From Scatomonas sp963661545 (GTDB lineage: Bacteria > Bacillota > Clostridia > Lachnospirales > Lachnospiraceae), in contig CAVLCU010000016.1 in NCBI GenBank assembly GCA_963661545.1, positions 1 through 26,941 of the forward strand: a stretch of DNA of 26,941 bases. The letters run 5' to 3'. Both the position numbers and the translations under genes were made by a program. Below, piece by piece: positions 1-7,617 of this stretch. Each line of letters opens with the position of its first letter. Within the stretch, counting starts at the first letter, position 1. Below the pieces are notes generated by a model. That model ran no database searches. It was not told the origin of the DNA and saw only the letters and a list, made by a program, of their open reading frames with translations.

Positions 1-67
1 TATAAAAACTGTGAAGGAATGGCTTGGGGAGGACCTGGTTCAGGCTTGAAGATAAAGACTTATCCAT
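1..67 (-). CDS. 5' end of an unidentified gene downstream of recJ (partial)
   Basis: A reading frame opens with ATG at 67-65 and runs off the left edge of the window. Its first residues are MDKSLSSSLNQVLPKPFLHS. An AGGG-type ribosome-binding sequence lies a few bases upstream, and the start is only 28 bp after the recJ stop, so it would be the next gene in the same transcription unit. Twenty-two residues are too few to recognise a family. apt or a relA-type gene often follows recJ in Clostridia, but the visible N-terminus does not clearly match either. Confidence 0.45.
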   Translation of the reverse strand, partial: MDKSLSSSLNQVLPKPFLHSFY

Positions 68-94
68 GACCTATCCCTGCTTCGGCGCAAGCTC

Positions 95-1819
95 CTACCG
101 ATAATGGGTCACCGTAATCTGGATGGTCTCCCTGCCCATATAGGAATTGATATTGGGATAGTAGGCCAAGGCCATGCAGGGGTGGCTTTGGGCATAGGCG
201 ACGAATTCCTCTCCATTGCCGAAATAGACGGCCTCCATGGCATATCCTCCCGGATCCGCCACCTGCATTTTCACCACATTACGGTTCTTGCCCAGGATCC
301 TGGGATGGAGGATCTGCATATTTTTCTGGGCAAAGAGGGGCTTGGCGTTGCCCTTTCCGAAGGGCTTCATCAGGTCTATCTGCCCCAGCAGGGCAGAGCT
401 GACATAGGAGATGGGCATGGCCACGTCTATGGTGATTTTGGCTGTCAGATCCGCCGGGGTTAGCCGGCAGAGGCGGTTGATGGTCTCCCGGAACAGATCC
501 ACCTTCTCCTCCGGCAGAGACAGGCCTGCCGCCATGGGATGGCCCCCGAAGCGGGTGAGGCAGGGGACAGCGGCGGCACAGCGGCAGAGCTCCTCATACA
601 TGGAATAAGCCTCGATGGACCGGCCGGAGCCCTTGACCCCCTCCTCTGTCCGGGTCAGGAGGAAGGTGGGCTTGTGATAATGCTCCTTCAGACGGCCGGC
701 GATGATGCCTGCCAGGCTTTCGTGACAGTCCGGCAGGTAGACCACCAAAACCTTATCCTCCTGAAGAGAGCTGGTCTCCACCAGCTCCCTGGCTCTTTTG
801 GCCCCTTCCTCTGTCATGGCCTTGCGGCTCTCGTTCAAGGCCTTCAGATCCCCCGCCAGCCTGGCGGCCTCCTCCCTATCCTGGGCCTCCAGAAGCTGCA
901 AAGCCCGCAAGGCACTATCCAGGCGGCCGGAGGCATTGAGACAGGGTCCCAGGACAAAACCGATATGGTAGACATCCACCTGATCCGGCTGGATCTTGCA
1001 GGCAGCCATGAGCTCCCGAAGACCCAGATTGGAGGTGGCATGCAGACGTTTCAGGCCTTCCTTTACCAGAATCCGGTTCTCATCCTGCAGATCCATCACA
1101 TCACCCACGGTGGCAATGGCCACATATTCCAGAAAATCCTCCTTTTCCCCGGAGGGGATTCCCCTCAGATCGTAGAGATAGCAGATCAGCTTCCAGGCCA
1201 CAGCCGCCCCGCAAAGTCCCGGGAAGGGATAGGGACAATCCGCCTGCTTGGGATTGACCACGGCCCGAGCCGGAGGCAGGATATAGTCCCTGCTGCCTCC
1301 CTCCTGCTCCCGGTAGGGTACCTCATGGTGGTCTGTCACGACGGTGGCCATACCCAGGGATTCCGCCAGAGCAATCTGGGGGGCAGCGGAGATGCCATTG
1401 TCACAGGTCAGGAGGGTATCTGCCCCATCCTGGGCAGCCTGGGTGACCAAATGTTCATTCAGGCCATAGCCGTCCAGGATCCGGTCGGGAATCCGCACAT
1501 CGCAATTTGCCCCCAGGCGGCTCAAGCCCCTGTGGAGGATATAGGAGGACATAATCCCGTCAATATCATAATCTCCTATGATTCTGATCTTCTTGCCCTG
1601 ATCCATCTTCTCCGCCAGCAGAGCTCCCGCCTCTGCCATTCCCTTCATAAGCTTTGGCGGATAGAGATCCTTCAGGCTCCCATGCAGGTATTTCTCAATC
1701 TGGGCATCCTCCGTCAGATCCCGGTTACGGATCAGGCGAGCCACCACAGGATCGATGGAGAATCGCTCCCCAATCCCGTAAAAATCCGCCTTTTTCGCTG
1801 TCACAACCCATTTTTCCAT
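95..1819 (-). CDS. recJ: Single-stranded-DNA-specific exonuclease RecJ
   Basis: RecJ degrades single-stranded DNA 5' to 3' in recombination and mismatch/base-excision repair in the cytoplasm. The 574-residue product carries the DHH phosphoesterase signature: GDYDIDG near residue 82, VVTDHHEVP near 160, ATVGDVMDL and GPCLNASGRLDSA. These are followed by a DHHA1 part with GIIAGRLKEHY and GGHPMAAGLSL, which contains the GGH motif. The length matches bacterial RecJ. The ATG at 1819 is preceded by AGGGG with a 9-nt spacer. A perfect terminator palindrome lies 47 bp upstream, so recJ needs read-through or its own weak promoter. No convincing -10 element was seen in the short gap. The identification is secure from the ordered motifs. 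Confidence 0.96.
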   Translation of the reverse strand: MEKWVVTAKKADFYGIGERFSIDPVVARLIRNRDLTEDAQIEKYLHGSLKDLYPPKLMKGMAEAGALLAEKMDQGKKIRIIGDYDIDGIMSSYILHRGLSRLGANCDVRIPDRILDGYGLNEHLVTQAAQDGADTLLTCDNGISAAPQIALAESLGMATVVTDHHEVPYREQEGGSRDYILPPARAVVNPKQADCPYPFPGLCGAAVAWKLICYLYDLRGIPSGEKEDFLEYVAIATVGDVMDLQDENRILVKEGLKRLHATSNLGLRELMAACKIQPDQVDVYHIGFVLGPCLNASGRLDSALRALQLLEAQDREEAARLAGDLKALNESRKAMTEEGAKRARELVETSSLQEDKVLVVYLPDCHESLAGIIAGRLKEHYHKPTFLLTRTEEGVKGSGRSIEAYSMYEELCRCAAAVPCLTRFGGHPMAAGLSLPEEKVDLFRETINRLCRLTPADLTAKITIDVAMPISYVSSALLGQIDLMKPFGKGNAKPLFAQKNMQILHPRILGKNRNVVKMQVADPGGYAMEAVYFGNGEEFVAYAQSHPCMALAYYPNINSYMGRETIQITVTHYR

Positions 1820-1865
1820 CCAACAATTCCCCTCTGTCTGAACCCCGATCCCCTGTCACCGGGTC

Positions 1866-1903
1866 AAAAATGGTTTGGGTGTCAAAACACCCAAACCATT
1901 TTT
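1866..1903. terminator. Perfect 17-bp bidirectional intrinsic terminator
   Basis: A perfect inverted repeat has 17-bp arms (1866-1882 and 1887-1903), a 4-nt loop, and A/T runs at both ends. Read on either strand it gives a GC-rich stem (core GGTTTGGGTGT) followed by five Ts. It sits between the 39-aa peptide gene and recJ and should end the scfA-scfB-secDF transcript, at least partly. The stem core resembles three other terminators in this window. Confidence 0.85.
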
Positions 1904-1921
1904 CCTACTGTTGCATTCTGC

Positions 1922-2041
1922 CTACTTTTTATCGTCGTCTTTGTCTTCCAGCCATTTTTTTATGATATCAAAGATTAGTTTTGGAAGGTAAAACATCGCA
2001 AATAGGATAAAAAGAGGAACAAAAAACGGAAGACCAATCAT
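1922..2041 (-). CDS. 39-residue single-pass membrane peptide in the sec operon
   Basis: A short frame starts with ATG at 2041, preceded by AAGGGGG with an 8-nt spacer, and ends with TAG at 1922. The peptide begins MIGLPFFVPLFILFAMFYLP, is hydrophobic for about 27 residues, then ends in the charged tail KKWLEDKDDDKK. This is the layout of a small single-span membrane protein with a cytoplasmic acidic/lysine tail. It lies 51 bp after secDF and 18 bp before the terminator, so it closes the scfA-scfB-secDF operon. I do not recognise a named family. The strong ribosome-binding site, the operon position and the clean hydrophobic-then-charged composition argue that it is real. A role with SecDF or the translocase is inferred from position only. 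Confidence 0.7.
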   Translation of the reverse strand: MIGLPFFVPLFILFAMFYLPKLIFDIIKKWLEDKDDDKK

Positions 2042-2092
2042 CTAAACTTCCCCCTTTTCTCTTACGTTTGCAGACCTGCCCGCTACATTCTC

Positions 2093-4414
2093 TTATTTTT
2101 TGTATTTGCCCTTTCGGCGCTTGGTGCTCTGCAGGAGGGAACGGTCCTTCTTTACATATTTCTTCCCGGATCCCCCTACCGGTGTCTGCCCTGCAGATTT
2201 GGCTGCAGCAGCCTGGGTCTGGCCGGAGGGGGCAGCCTGGGCTGCTTCTCCTGCCTGAGGGATCTCCACATAAGGATTCCGACCCAGCTTGGTCTTCATC
2301 ACATACCAGAGAGCTCCGGTAATGCAGACAGAAGAGTATGCTCCCACCACGATACCTACGATGATGGGCAGGGCAAATTCCTTCACAGAGGGCACTCCCA
2401 TGAGATAGAGCACGAAAATGGTCATGAAGGTGGTCAGGGAGGAGTAAATGCTTCGGGTCAGAGTCTGGGTAATCGAAGCATTGACGATGAGCTTGAGGCT
2501 CTCTCCCTTCATGGTGGACAGATTCTCGCGGATTCGGTCGAAAATGACAATCGTCGCATTGATGGAATATCCCAGGATGGTCAGCATAACGGCAATAAAG
2601 GTGCTGCCGATGGAGAAGCGGGACCATACATAGAAGGCAAATACGATGACAATGTCATGGACCAGAGCCAGGACAGCACTGGAGGCAAAGCGGATATCCC
2701 GGAAGCGGAACCAGATATAGAGCAGCATGCAGATCACTGCGATCACCACGGCCTTCATGGCATTGGCCCGCATCTCATTACTCATGGTGGAGGAAATATT
2801 CTCCGCCGTAATGGTGGATTCATCTACCGTATCAAAGTTCTCAGCCAGGGCAGCATTGAGCTGCTCTCTCTCCTCCACATCCAGCTCCCGGGTCTTAATG
2901 ATAATCTCGTTGGAGCCGGTAATCTGCTGGAACTGAATATTGCTGTCGCCGGTGATCTCGGATACCACAGGCTGCACCTTCTCATCCAGATCCTCCAGAC
3001 TCAGAGCCTGACCCATATCTACGGTGGTAGCGGTACCTCCGATGAAATCCAGGCTATAATTCAGGGCTTTCCCTGTACTGCCATGGTAGATGGCCATACC
3101 CACGGGGGCAGAGACCAGCAAAAGGGCGGAAATGGTAAAAACCAGGGGCTTCCTGCCCAGGAAGTTCATGGGCTTGCGGTTCTTGATGGTTCCGTAGAAC
3201 TTGACGTTGCGAATGCCAACCCCATAGAAGGCATAGCTGAGCACCCGGGAGACCACCAGGGCGGAGAACATGGACAAAACAATTCCCATAGCCAGGGTAA
3301 CGGCGAAGCCCTGGATGCTTCCGGTGCCCAGCGCATAGAGGACAACTGCCGCGATCAGGGTGGTAATATTGCCGTCAAAGATGGCAGAAAAGGCCTTCTG
3401 GAAACCAGCCTGAATGGCCCCATGGAGACCCCGGCCTGCGGTCAGCTCTTCCCGGGTTCTGGCATAGATGATCACATTGGCATCCACTGCCATACCGATG
3501 GTCAGGATGACACCGGCGATACCCGGCAGGGTCAGGGTGATATCAAAGGCATTGAGGCAGATCAGATCCAGGAAGGTGAAGACGATCAAGGCCCAGCCTG
3601 ATGCCAAACCGGAGATCCGATAAACCAGGATCATGAAAAGGATAACAAGGAGAATGCCTACAATTCCGGCCACCACACTGGTGCTGAGGGCTTCCTGACC
3701 TAACTGGGCTCCTACTACATTGGAATATACCTCTTCCAATTCCAGAGACAGGGAACCGATTCGGATAGAAGCTGCCAGATTCTTGGCCTCCTCCAGGCTG
3801 GACATGCCGGTAATCTCCGCCGTGCCCCCTGTGATGGCGCTGTTAACCGTGGGGGAGCTGATGGTCTCCTCGTCATATACGATGGAAATTCTCTTATTCA
3901 GATTGGCGCTGGTGGCCTCCGCAAACTTCTGCGTACCCTCGGAGGTCATGGTCAGCTGTACCACATATTCCCTCTGACCGGTGGTGGAATCCGTCCGGGA
4001 CACTCCCTGGGCATCCTCCACATCGGAACCCTCCAACACCACATTGCCATCCTCATCCTGGAAGGTCAGAGAACCCGGCTTACCCAGCTCGGCCAGGATG
4101 GCATTGGCGTCATTCTCCCCGGGAATCTCAATACAGATCCGGTTGGTTCCCTGCTGGTACACCAGAGCTTCACTGCTGTATTGCTGGACACGCTGCTGCA
4201 GCTTGTAGATGGTATCCGACATATCTTCTGTGCTGGGATTGTCTGTCTTGGTCTGGTAGGTGATGCTGACACCGCCGGACAGATCCAGACCGGTACGGAT
4301 ATTGGACATGGATCCGGTGCCGGTGGGACCCCAGCCCTTGATGGCAGTATATCCCAGCAATACGGTAAGAACTGCACAGATGAGCAGCACAATTATACTC
4401 TGTCTTTTCTTCAT
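2093..4414 (-). CDS. secDF: Fused SecD-SecF protein-export membrane protein
   Basis: SecD and SecF form the proton-driven accessory complex that helps the SecYEG translocon pull proteins across the membrane. Here both are in one 773-residue chain. The N-terminal membrane segment (about 8-25) is followed by the SecD signature GLDLSGGVSITY (about 42-53), the periplasmic-type P1 region, then a membrane bundle including VILTIGMAVDANVIIYARTR. A second segment repeats the plan for SecF, with SLDFIGGTATTVDMG and then LTILGYSINATIVIFDRIREN. The tail is basic (KKRSLL...KRRKGKYKK). Fused SecDF is common in Firmicutes. The start at 4414 has AGAGG with an 8-nt spacer and lies only 18 bp after scfB, so the two are co-transcribed. 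Confidence 0.95.
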   Translation of the reverse strand: MKKRQSIIVLLICAVLTVLLGYTAIKGWGPTGTGSMSNIRTGLDLSGGVSITYQTKTDNPSTEDMSDTIYKLQQRVQQYSSEALVYQQGTNRICIEIPGENDANAILAELGKPGSLTFQDEDGNVVLEGSDVEDAQGVSRTDSTTGQREYVVQLTMTSEGTQKFAEATSANLNKRISIVYDEETISSPTVNSAITGGTAEITGMSSLEEAKNLAASIRIGSLSLELEEVYSNVVGAQLGQEALSTSVVAGIVGILLVILFMILVYRISGLASGWALIVFTFLDLICLNAFDITLTLPGIAGVILTIGMAVDANVIIYARTREELTAGRGLHGAIQAGFQKAFSAIFDGNITTLIAAVVLYALGTGSIQGFAVTLAMGIVLSMFSALVVSRVLSYAFYGVGIRNVKFYGTIKNRKPMNFLGRKPLVFTISALLLVSAPVGMAIYHGSTGKALNYSLDFIGGTATTVDMGQALSLEDLDEKVQPVVSEITGDSNIQFQQITGSNEIIIKTRELDVEEREQLNAALAENFDTVDESTITAENISSTMSNEMRANAMKAVVIAVICMLLYIWFRFRDIRFASSAVLALVHDIVIVFAFYVWSRFSIGSTFIAVMLTILGYSINATIVIFDRIRENLSTMKGESLKLIVNASITQTLTRSIYSSLTTFMTIFVLYLMGVPSVKEFALPIIVGIVVGAYSSVCITGALWYVMKTKLGRNPYVEIPQAGEAAQAAPSGQTQAAAAKSAGQTPVGGSGKKYVKKDRSLLQSTKRRKGKYKK

Positions 4415-4432
4415 GACATTGTCCTCTTCTTG

Positions 4433-5818
4433 TTATTGGTCGGCTAATGCCGCTTTTATCATCAATGCACATTCAATCCGCTTGCGTTGCATGGCACATC
4501 CAATCTCATATACCTCATTGATCTTCCCGGTAAAATTCCAGGAATTGGCGGCACAGCCGCCGCTGCAATAGAATCGGGCGAAGCAATCCCTACATTCCTT
4601 CTTGGCGTAGACATTGCAGGACTTGAATTCGTCGCAGAGATCCCTGCGCAGGATTCCCTCCTCCACATTGCCCAGCAGGAAGCTCTCCTGTCCCACAAAC
4701 TGGTGACAGGGGTAGAAATCTCCCCAGGGGGTCACCGCCAGATATTCGGTTCCGGAACCGCAGCCGGACAGGCGCTTGTAGACACAGGGGCCTCCCGTCA
4801 GATCGATCATAAAATGGAAGAAGTTGAAGCCTCTGCCCTCCTTATGTCTCTGAATCATCTCCCGGGCCAGCAGGTCATATTGTTCCATGATGACAGGAAG
4901 ATCCTCCTTTCGGATGGCATAATCCTCAGTCGGGGGAGCTACCACCGGTTCCACGGAGATCTGCTGAAAACCCAGATCAGCCAGATGAAGGACATCTGCG
5001 GCGAAATCCAGGTTGTAATGGGTAAAGGTTCCCCGGACATAATAGCGATCCTGGTTCCTGCTTTGGGCAAACTTCTGGAATTTGGGAACAATGAGATCAT
5101 AGCTGCCCGCTCCCTTGCGGAAGGGCCGCATGCGGTCGTGAACCTCTTTTCTTCCATCGATACTCAGGACCACATTGCCCATCTCCCGATTGCAGAATTC
5201 CATGACTTCGTCATTGAGCAAGACCCCGTTGGTGGTCAGGGTAAAGCGAAAGTTCTTGTCATGCAGCTTCTCCTGGTCCCGGCCGTAGGCCACCAGTTCC
5301 TTCACCACCTGCCAATTCATCAGGGGTTCCCCCCCGAAGAAATCCACCTCCAGATTCCTTCTGGAGCCGGAATGGGCAATAAGGAAATCCAAGGCCTTCT
5401 TTCCTGTCTCCAGGGACATCAGGGCTCTCCGGCCGTGATATTCCCCCTCCTCCGCAAAGCAATAGCGACAGGCCAGATTGCAATCATGGGCAATATGCAG
5501 GCAAAGAGCCTTCACCACGGTGGGACGATTCTTGAACTGATCGATGGCATTGCGGTAGGCATCCTCCGTGAATAGCATGCCTGCCTCCCTCAGCTCCTGG
5601 CATTCCTGACAGGCCTCCTGGAGCTCCCCGGGGGAATACCTGTCCCCCAAAGCCTTCAAGATAGCCTGGGGACTGATCTCTTCCTGCCGATTCATCTGCT
5701 CCAGCACATCATAGACCAGATCATCCACCACATGGACGGAACCGCTGTTGATGTCCAGAACCATGTTATAACCGTTGTTCTTGTATTGGTGTATCAAGGG
5801 TATACTTCCTTCCTGCAT
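4433..5818 (-). CDS. scfB: SCIFF radical SAM maturase (thioether-forming, SPASM domain)
   Basis: This enzyme installs a thioether crosslink in the SCIFF ranthipeptide encoded just upstream. The 461-residue protein has an N-terminal peptide-recognition (RRE-like) region, then the radical SAM cluster motif CNLACRYCF (C113, C117, C120), FFGGEPLMNW, and a Cys-rich SPASM domain near the C-terminus. The SPASM domain includes CGSGTEYLAVTPWGDFYPC, CNVYAKKECRDCFARFYCSGGC and a last Cys about 20 residues on, consistent with two auxiliary Fe-S clusters. The start has GGAGG with a 9-nt spacer. The gap to scfA (105 bp) holds a terminator and a large hairpin, which should keep maturase levels below precursor levels. 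The scfA-scfB pairing makes the call nearly certain. Confidence 0.96.
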   Translation of the reverse strand: MQEGSIPLIHQYKNNGYNMVLDINSGSVHVVDDLVYDVLEQMNRQEEISPQAILKALGDRYSPGELQEACQECQELREAGMLFTEDAYRNAIDQFKNRPTVVKALCLHIAHDCNLACRYCFAEEGEYHGRRALMSLETGKKALDFLIAHSGSRRNLEVDFFGGEPLMNWQVVKELVAYGRDQEKLHDKNFRFTLTTNGVLLNDEVMEFCNREMGNVVLSIDGRKEVHDRMRPFRKGAGSYDLIVPKFQKFAQSRNQDRYYVRGTFTHYNLDFAADVLHLADLGFQQISVEPVVAPPTEDYAIRKEDLPVIMEQYDLLAREMIQRHKEGRGFNFFHFMIDLTGGPCVYKRLSGCGSGTEYLAVTPWGDFYPCHQFVGQESFLLGNVEEGILRRDLCDEFKSCNVYAKKECRDCFARFYCSGGCAANSWNFTGKINEVYEIGCAMQRKRIECALMIKAALADQ

Positions 5819-5841
5819 TTCTGAAAACCTCCGGGGCCTTC

Positions 5842-5886
5842 GAAAGCCAGCTGCTCCGCACTGACGTGCTCCAGCAGCTGGCTTTC
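5842..5886. repeat. Perfect 14-bp hairpin between scfA and scfB (family A repeat)
   Basis: Inverted arms at 5842-5855 and 5873-5886 match over 14 bp, and the loop has an inner 4-bp stem (GCAC/GTGC). In the scfA-scfB transcript it would form a very stable hairpin just 5' of the scfB ribosome-binding site. One arm plus flank (GAAAGCCAGCTGCTYCGCACT) recurs at 10352-10373, so the element is also dispersed. There is no T-tract after it. It could be an mRNA processing or stability element, or a REP-like repeat. Confidence 0.75.
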
Positions 5887-5895
5887 ATGCGTGGT

Positions 5896-5914
5896 AAAAC
5901 CGGGCAAGACCCGG
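5896..5914 (-). terminator. Weak intrinsic terminator or attenuator after scfA
   Basis: In the minus sense, CCGGG-TCTTG-CCCGG is followed by TTTTA, 10 bp after the scfA stop codon. The stem is only 5 bp and the T run is 4 nt, so partial termination is likely. That fits high SCIFF peptide and lower maturase expression from one promoter. Confidence 0.6.
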
Positions 5915-5923
5915 CAGGGGGTT

Positions 5924-6067
5924 TTATTTGGAATGCTCACAGCTCTGGTTGCCAACGGTGCAAGAGGTCTTGCAGGCAGACTGGCAGGATGTCTGGCACT
6001 CACCACATCCACCCTTTTTTACTGTATTCTGAAGATTCTTGGTATTCAATGTCTGAATGTGTTTCAT
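5924..6067 (-). CDS. scfA: SCIFF (six Cys in forty-five) ranthipeptide precursor
   Basis: This 47-residue peptide opens MKHIQTLNTKNLQNTVKKGG and continues with six cysteines at 21, 24, 28, 32, 36 and 43, ending CEHSK. The spacing and the leader are those of the SCIFF family, which is near-universal in Clostridia. A thioether is formed on it by the adjacent radical SAM enzyme, giving a ranthipeptide reported to act in quorum-type signalling in some clostridia. The ATG at 6067 has AGGAG with a 10-nt spacer. A sigma-A -10 box (TATAAT at 6129-6124) lies 57 bp upstream, and an 8-bp hairpin sits in the leader. The peptide is secreted or exported in the general model, and secDF is in the same operon. 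Confidence 0.96.
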   Translation of the reverse strand: MKHIQTLNTKNLQNTVKKGGCGECQTSCQSACKTSCTVGNQSCEHSK

Positions 6068-6123
6068 GGTTCTTCTTCTCCTTTCTTCGCTGCATACAGC
6101 GGGCTCCCGCTGTGTCAGCTGTC

Positions 6124-6152
6124 ATTATAACATAGGCCTATTGGTTTTTAAA
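6124..6152 (-). promoter_or_regulatory. Sigma-A promoter for scfA-scfB-secDF
   Basis: A perfect TATAAT -10 box occupies 6129-6124. A weak -35 (TTTAAA, 6152-6147) lies 17 nt upstream and overlaps the stop codon of the preceding gene. The leader then contains the hairpin ACAGCGG-GAGC-CCGCTGT before the scfA ribosome-binding site. The -10 is convincing and the -35 is not. Confidence 0.55.
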
Positions 6153-7617
6153 GACTTTTCTTGCAATCCTCATGGAACTTTTCCCATTCCTGCCGATAGA
6201 TGGCATCCATCCGCCTTCTCTTGGACTCCGTCAGCATGCGCCAGAAGAGGCCGCACAGGAAGGCAGCCATACTAAGGCTGATCACAAAGGGATAGACCCT
6301 GGACAGGTCTCCCGTCTGCACCGGCTGGTTCTTCTGGGGAGTCATACTGGCATTGGAGTTCCCGGAGGATTGACTGCCGGAGCCGGAAGAAGTAGCACTG
6401 CCTGTGGAAGACCCAGAGGCGGATCCTCCCTGGTTTCCGGAGGAAGTGCCCGGCTTGGTAATGGTGGATGTACCCCCGCCCACCAGATCTCGACCCGGCA
6501 GCTTCAGGGCGCTGGGAACAGTCCGAGCCAGAAGGGTGGTATATGCATTGGCAGCGGAACTGGCAGACAGATCCAGTCTTTCCATAGCCAGGGAAGCCAC
6601 AAGTTCGGTCGTCTGGCTGTTCTCCCCCTCTGCCTGAACCCTAGTCTCAGCCTCAGCCTCACCGGTATCGCCTATGGCAGCCTCCCTGGTCTCCTCCCCT
6701 GGGGAAGAGGTGGGAGCAGCCGTTGCGCCAGGTGTCTCCGTAGGGCTTGGAGTCTCCGTGGGACTGGGTGTCTCCGTAGGAGTCGGTGTCGCCGTGGGAC
6801 TGGGCGTCTCCGTAGGGCTTGGAGCCTCCGTAGGAGTCGGTGTCGCCGTGGGGCTGGGAGCCTCCGTGGGACTGGGCGTCTCCGTAGGGCTTGGAGTCTC
6901 CGTGGGACTGGGTGTCTCCGTAGGGCTGGGAGCCGCCGTGGGACTGGGTGTCGCCGTGGGAGTCGGGGGCACTGCAGGCGTCTCTATAGCCTTCAGATAG
7001 GCCTTGTATTCCGTCTCGGTCATGGGCTTGAGTTCTTGGTCCTGCAGCTTATCCTCCTGCTCGGCGGTCAATTCTGTCTTGCCGCAGAGAACTACAATTT
7101 TCCCGTAGATCTCCTGGGTTTTTGCGGAATCCTCCCCAGCAGCGGCAGCTGACTCCCCGGCAGTCTCGGTCTTTTCCTCCTGATCCTTCCCGGAGCTGGT
7201 CTTTGCGCCGGTTTTTGCACTGGCATTTGCCTGGGTGCCGGCAGTGACCTTGCCAGCCCCTCCGGTATTGGCCTGGGCGCCTGTCTGTGTATCCTTGTCC
7301 TCTTGGGCCAGGGTCTTGAAATAGTTCAGAACAGCATCCAGGGTCTTGAAGGCCTGATCGGCGGACAGGCCCTTGTTGGAATCCTTGCCCTTCTGGGTAT
7401 CCAGATAAACCACCACCGTTTTTTGCCCCTGCTCTTCCTGCCCAGTGGAAGAAGCCTGAGCAGTCTGTGAAGCTCCCTGAGCAGATTGGGAGGAGCTTTG
7501 GAGGGTCTGAGAGACAGTCTTATCCCCGGCAGATACAGTCAGACTGCCTCCCAGGGTTACGGTTACGGTCAGAACCAGACCCAGTATTTTCTTCATCCTT
7601 TTTTCATCCTTTTTCAT
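6148..7617 (-). CDS. Secreted Pro/Thr-repeat surface protein with C-terminal anchor
   Basis: No function is recognised. The 489-residue chain has a signal peptide (lysine-rich n-region, then hydrophobic GLVLTVTVTLGGSLTV, cleavage near residue 30). A short segment follows (VVVYLDTQKGKDSNKGLSAD) that looks like the first rung of beta-helix surface proteins. Next come an Ala/Thr/Lys-rich spacer, about 80 residues of TPSPTE-type repeats, a Ser/Gly linker, the motif PVQTGD, a hydrophobic span (YPFVISLSMAAFLCGLFW) and a basic tail. This is the plan of a wall-spanning stalk held by a membrane anchor, possibly sortase-processed at the TGD motif. The start at 7617 overlaps the upstream gene by 14 bp. 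ATG 7596 is an alternative with an AAGGA sequence upstream. It is translationally coupled to the ketopantoate-reductase-like gene. Confidence 0.8.
   Translation of the reverse strand: MKKDEKRMKKILGLVLTVTVTLGGSLTVSAGDKTVSQTLQSSSQSAQGASQTAQASSTGQEEQGQKTVVVYLDTQKGKDSNKGLSADQAFKTLDAVLNYFKTLAQEDKDTQTGAQANTGGAGKVTAGTQANASAKTGAKTSSGKDQEEKTETAGESAAAAGEDSAKTQEIYGKIVVLCGKTELTAEQEDKLQDQELKPMTETEYKAYLKAIETPAVPPTPTATPSPTAAPSPTETPSPTETPSPTETPSPTEAPSPTATPTPTEAPSPTETPSPTATPTPTETPSPTETPSPTETPGATAAPTSSPGEETREAAIGDTGEAEAETRVQAEGENSQTTELVASLAMERLDLSASSAANAYTTLLARTVPSALKLPGRDLVGGGTSTITKPGTSSGNQGGSASGSSTGSATSSGSGSQSSGNSNASMTPQKNQPVQTGDLSRVYPFVISLSMAAFLCGLFWRMLTESKRRRMDAIYRQEWEKFHEDCKKSL
6729..6971. repeat. Degenerate tandem repeat encoding TPSPTE/TPTPTE units
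   Basis: About 240 bp of imperfect 12- and 18-bp units (variants of GTCTCCGTAGGGCTTGGA on the plus strand) encode the Pro/Thr stalk of the surface protein. Copy number is likely to vary between strains by slippage. Confidence 0.85.

Noticed and set aside
539..1978. Long open frame on the plus strand across recJ (and similar long frames at 2657-3601, 4487-5575, 12666-14036 and 22175-24367)
   Set aside because: They lie antisense to well-identified genes, lack ribosome-binding sites and have no recognisable motifs. The one at 22175-24367 even runs through the Ns. They reflect the codon bias of the minus-strand genes.
6729..6971. Possible CRISPR-like array in the regularly repeated sequence
   Set aside because: The repeats are in frame, code for TPSPTE units, have no unique spacers and no cas genes are near.
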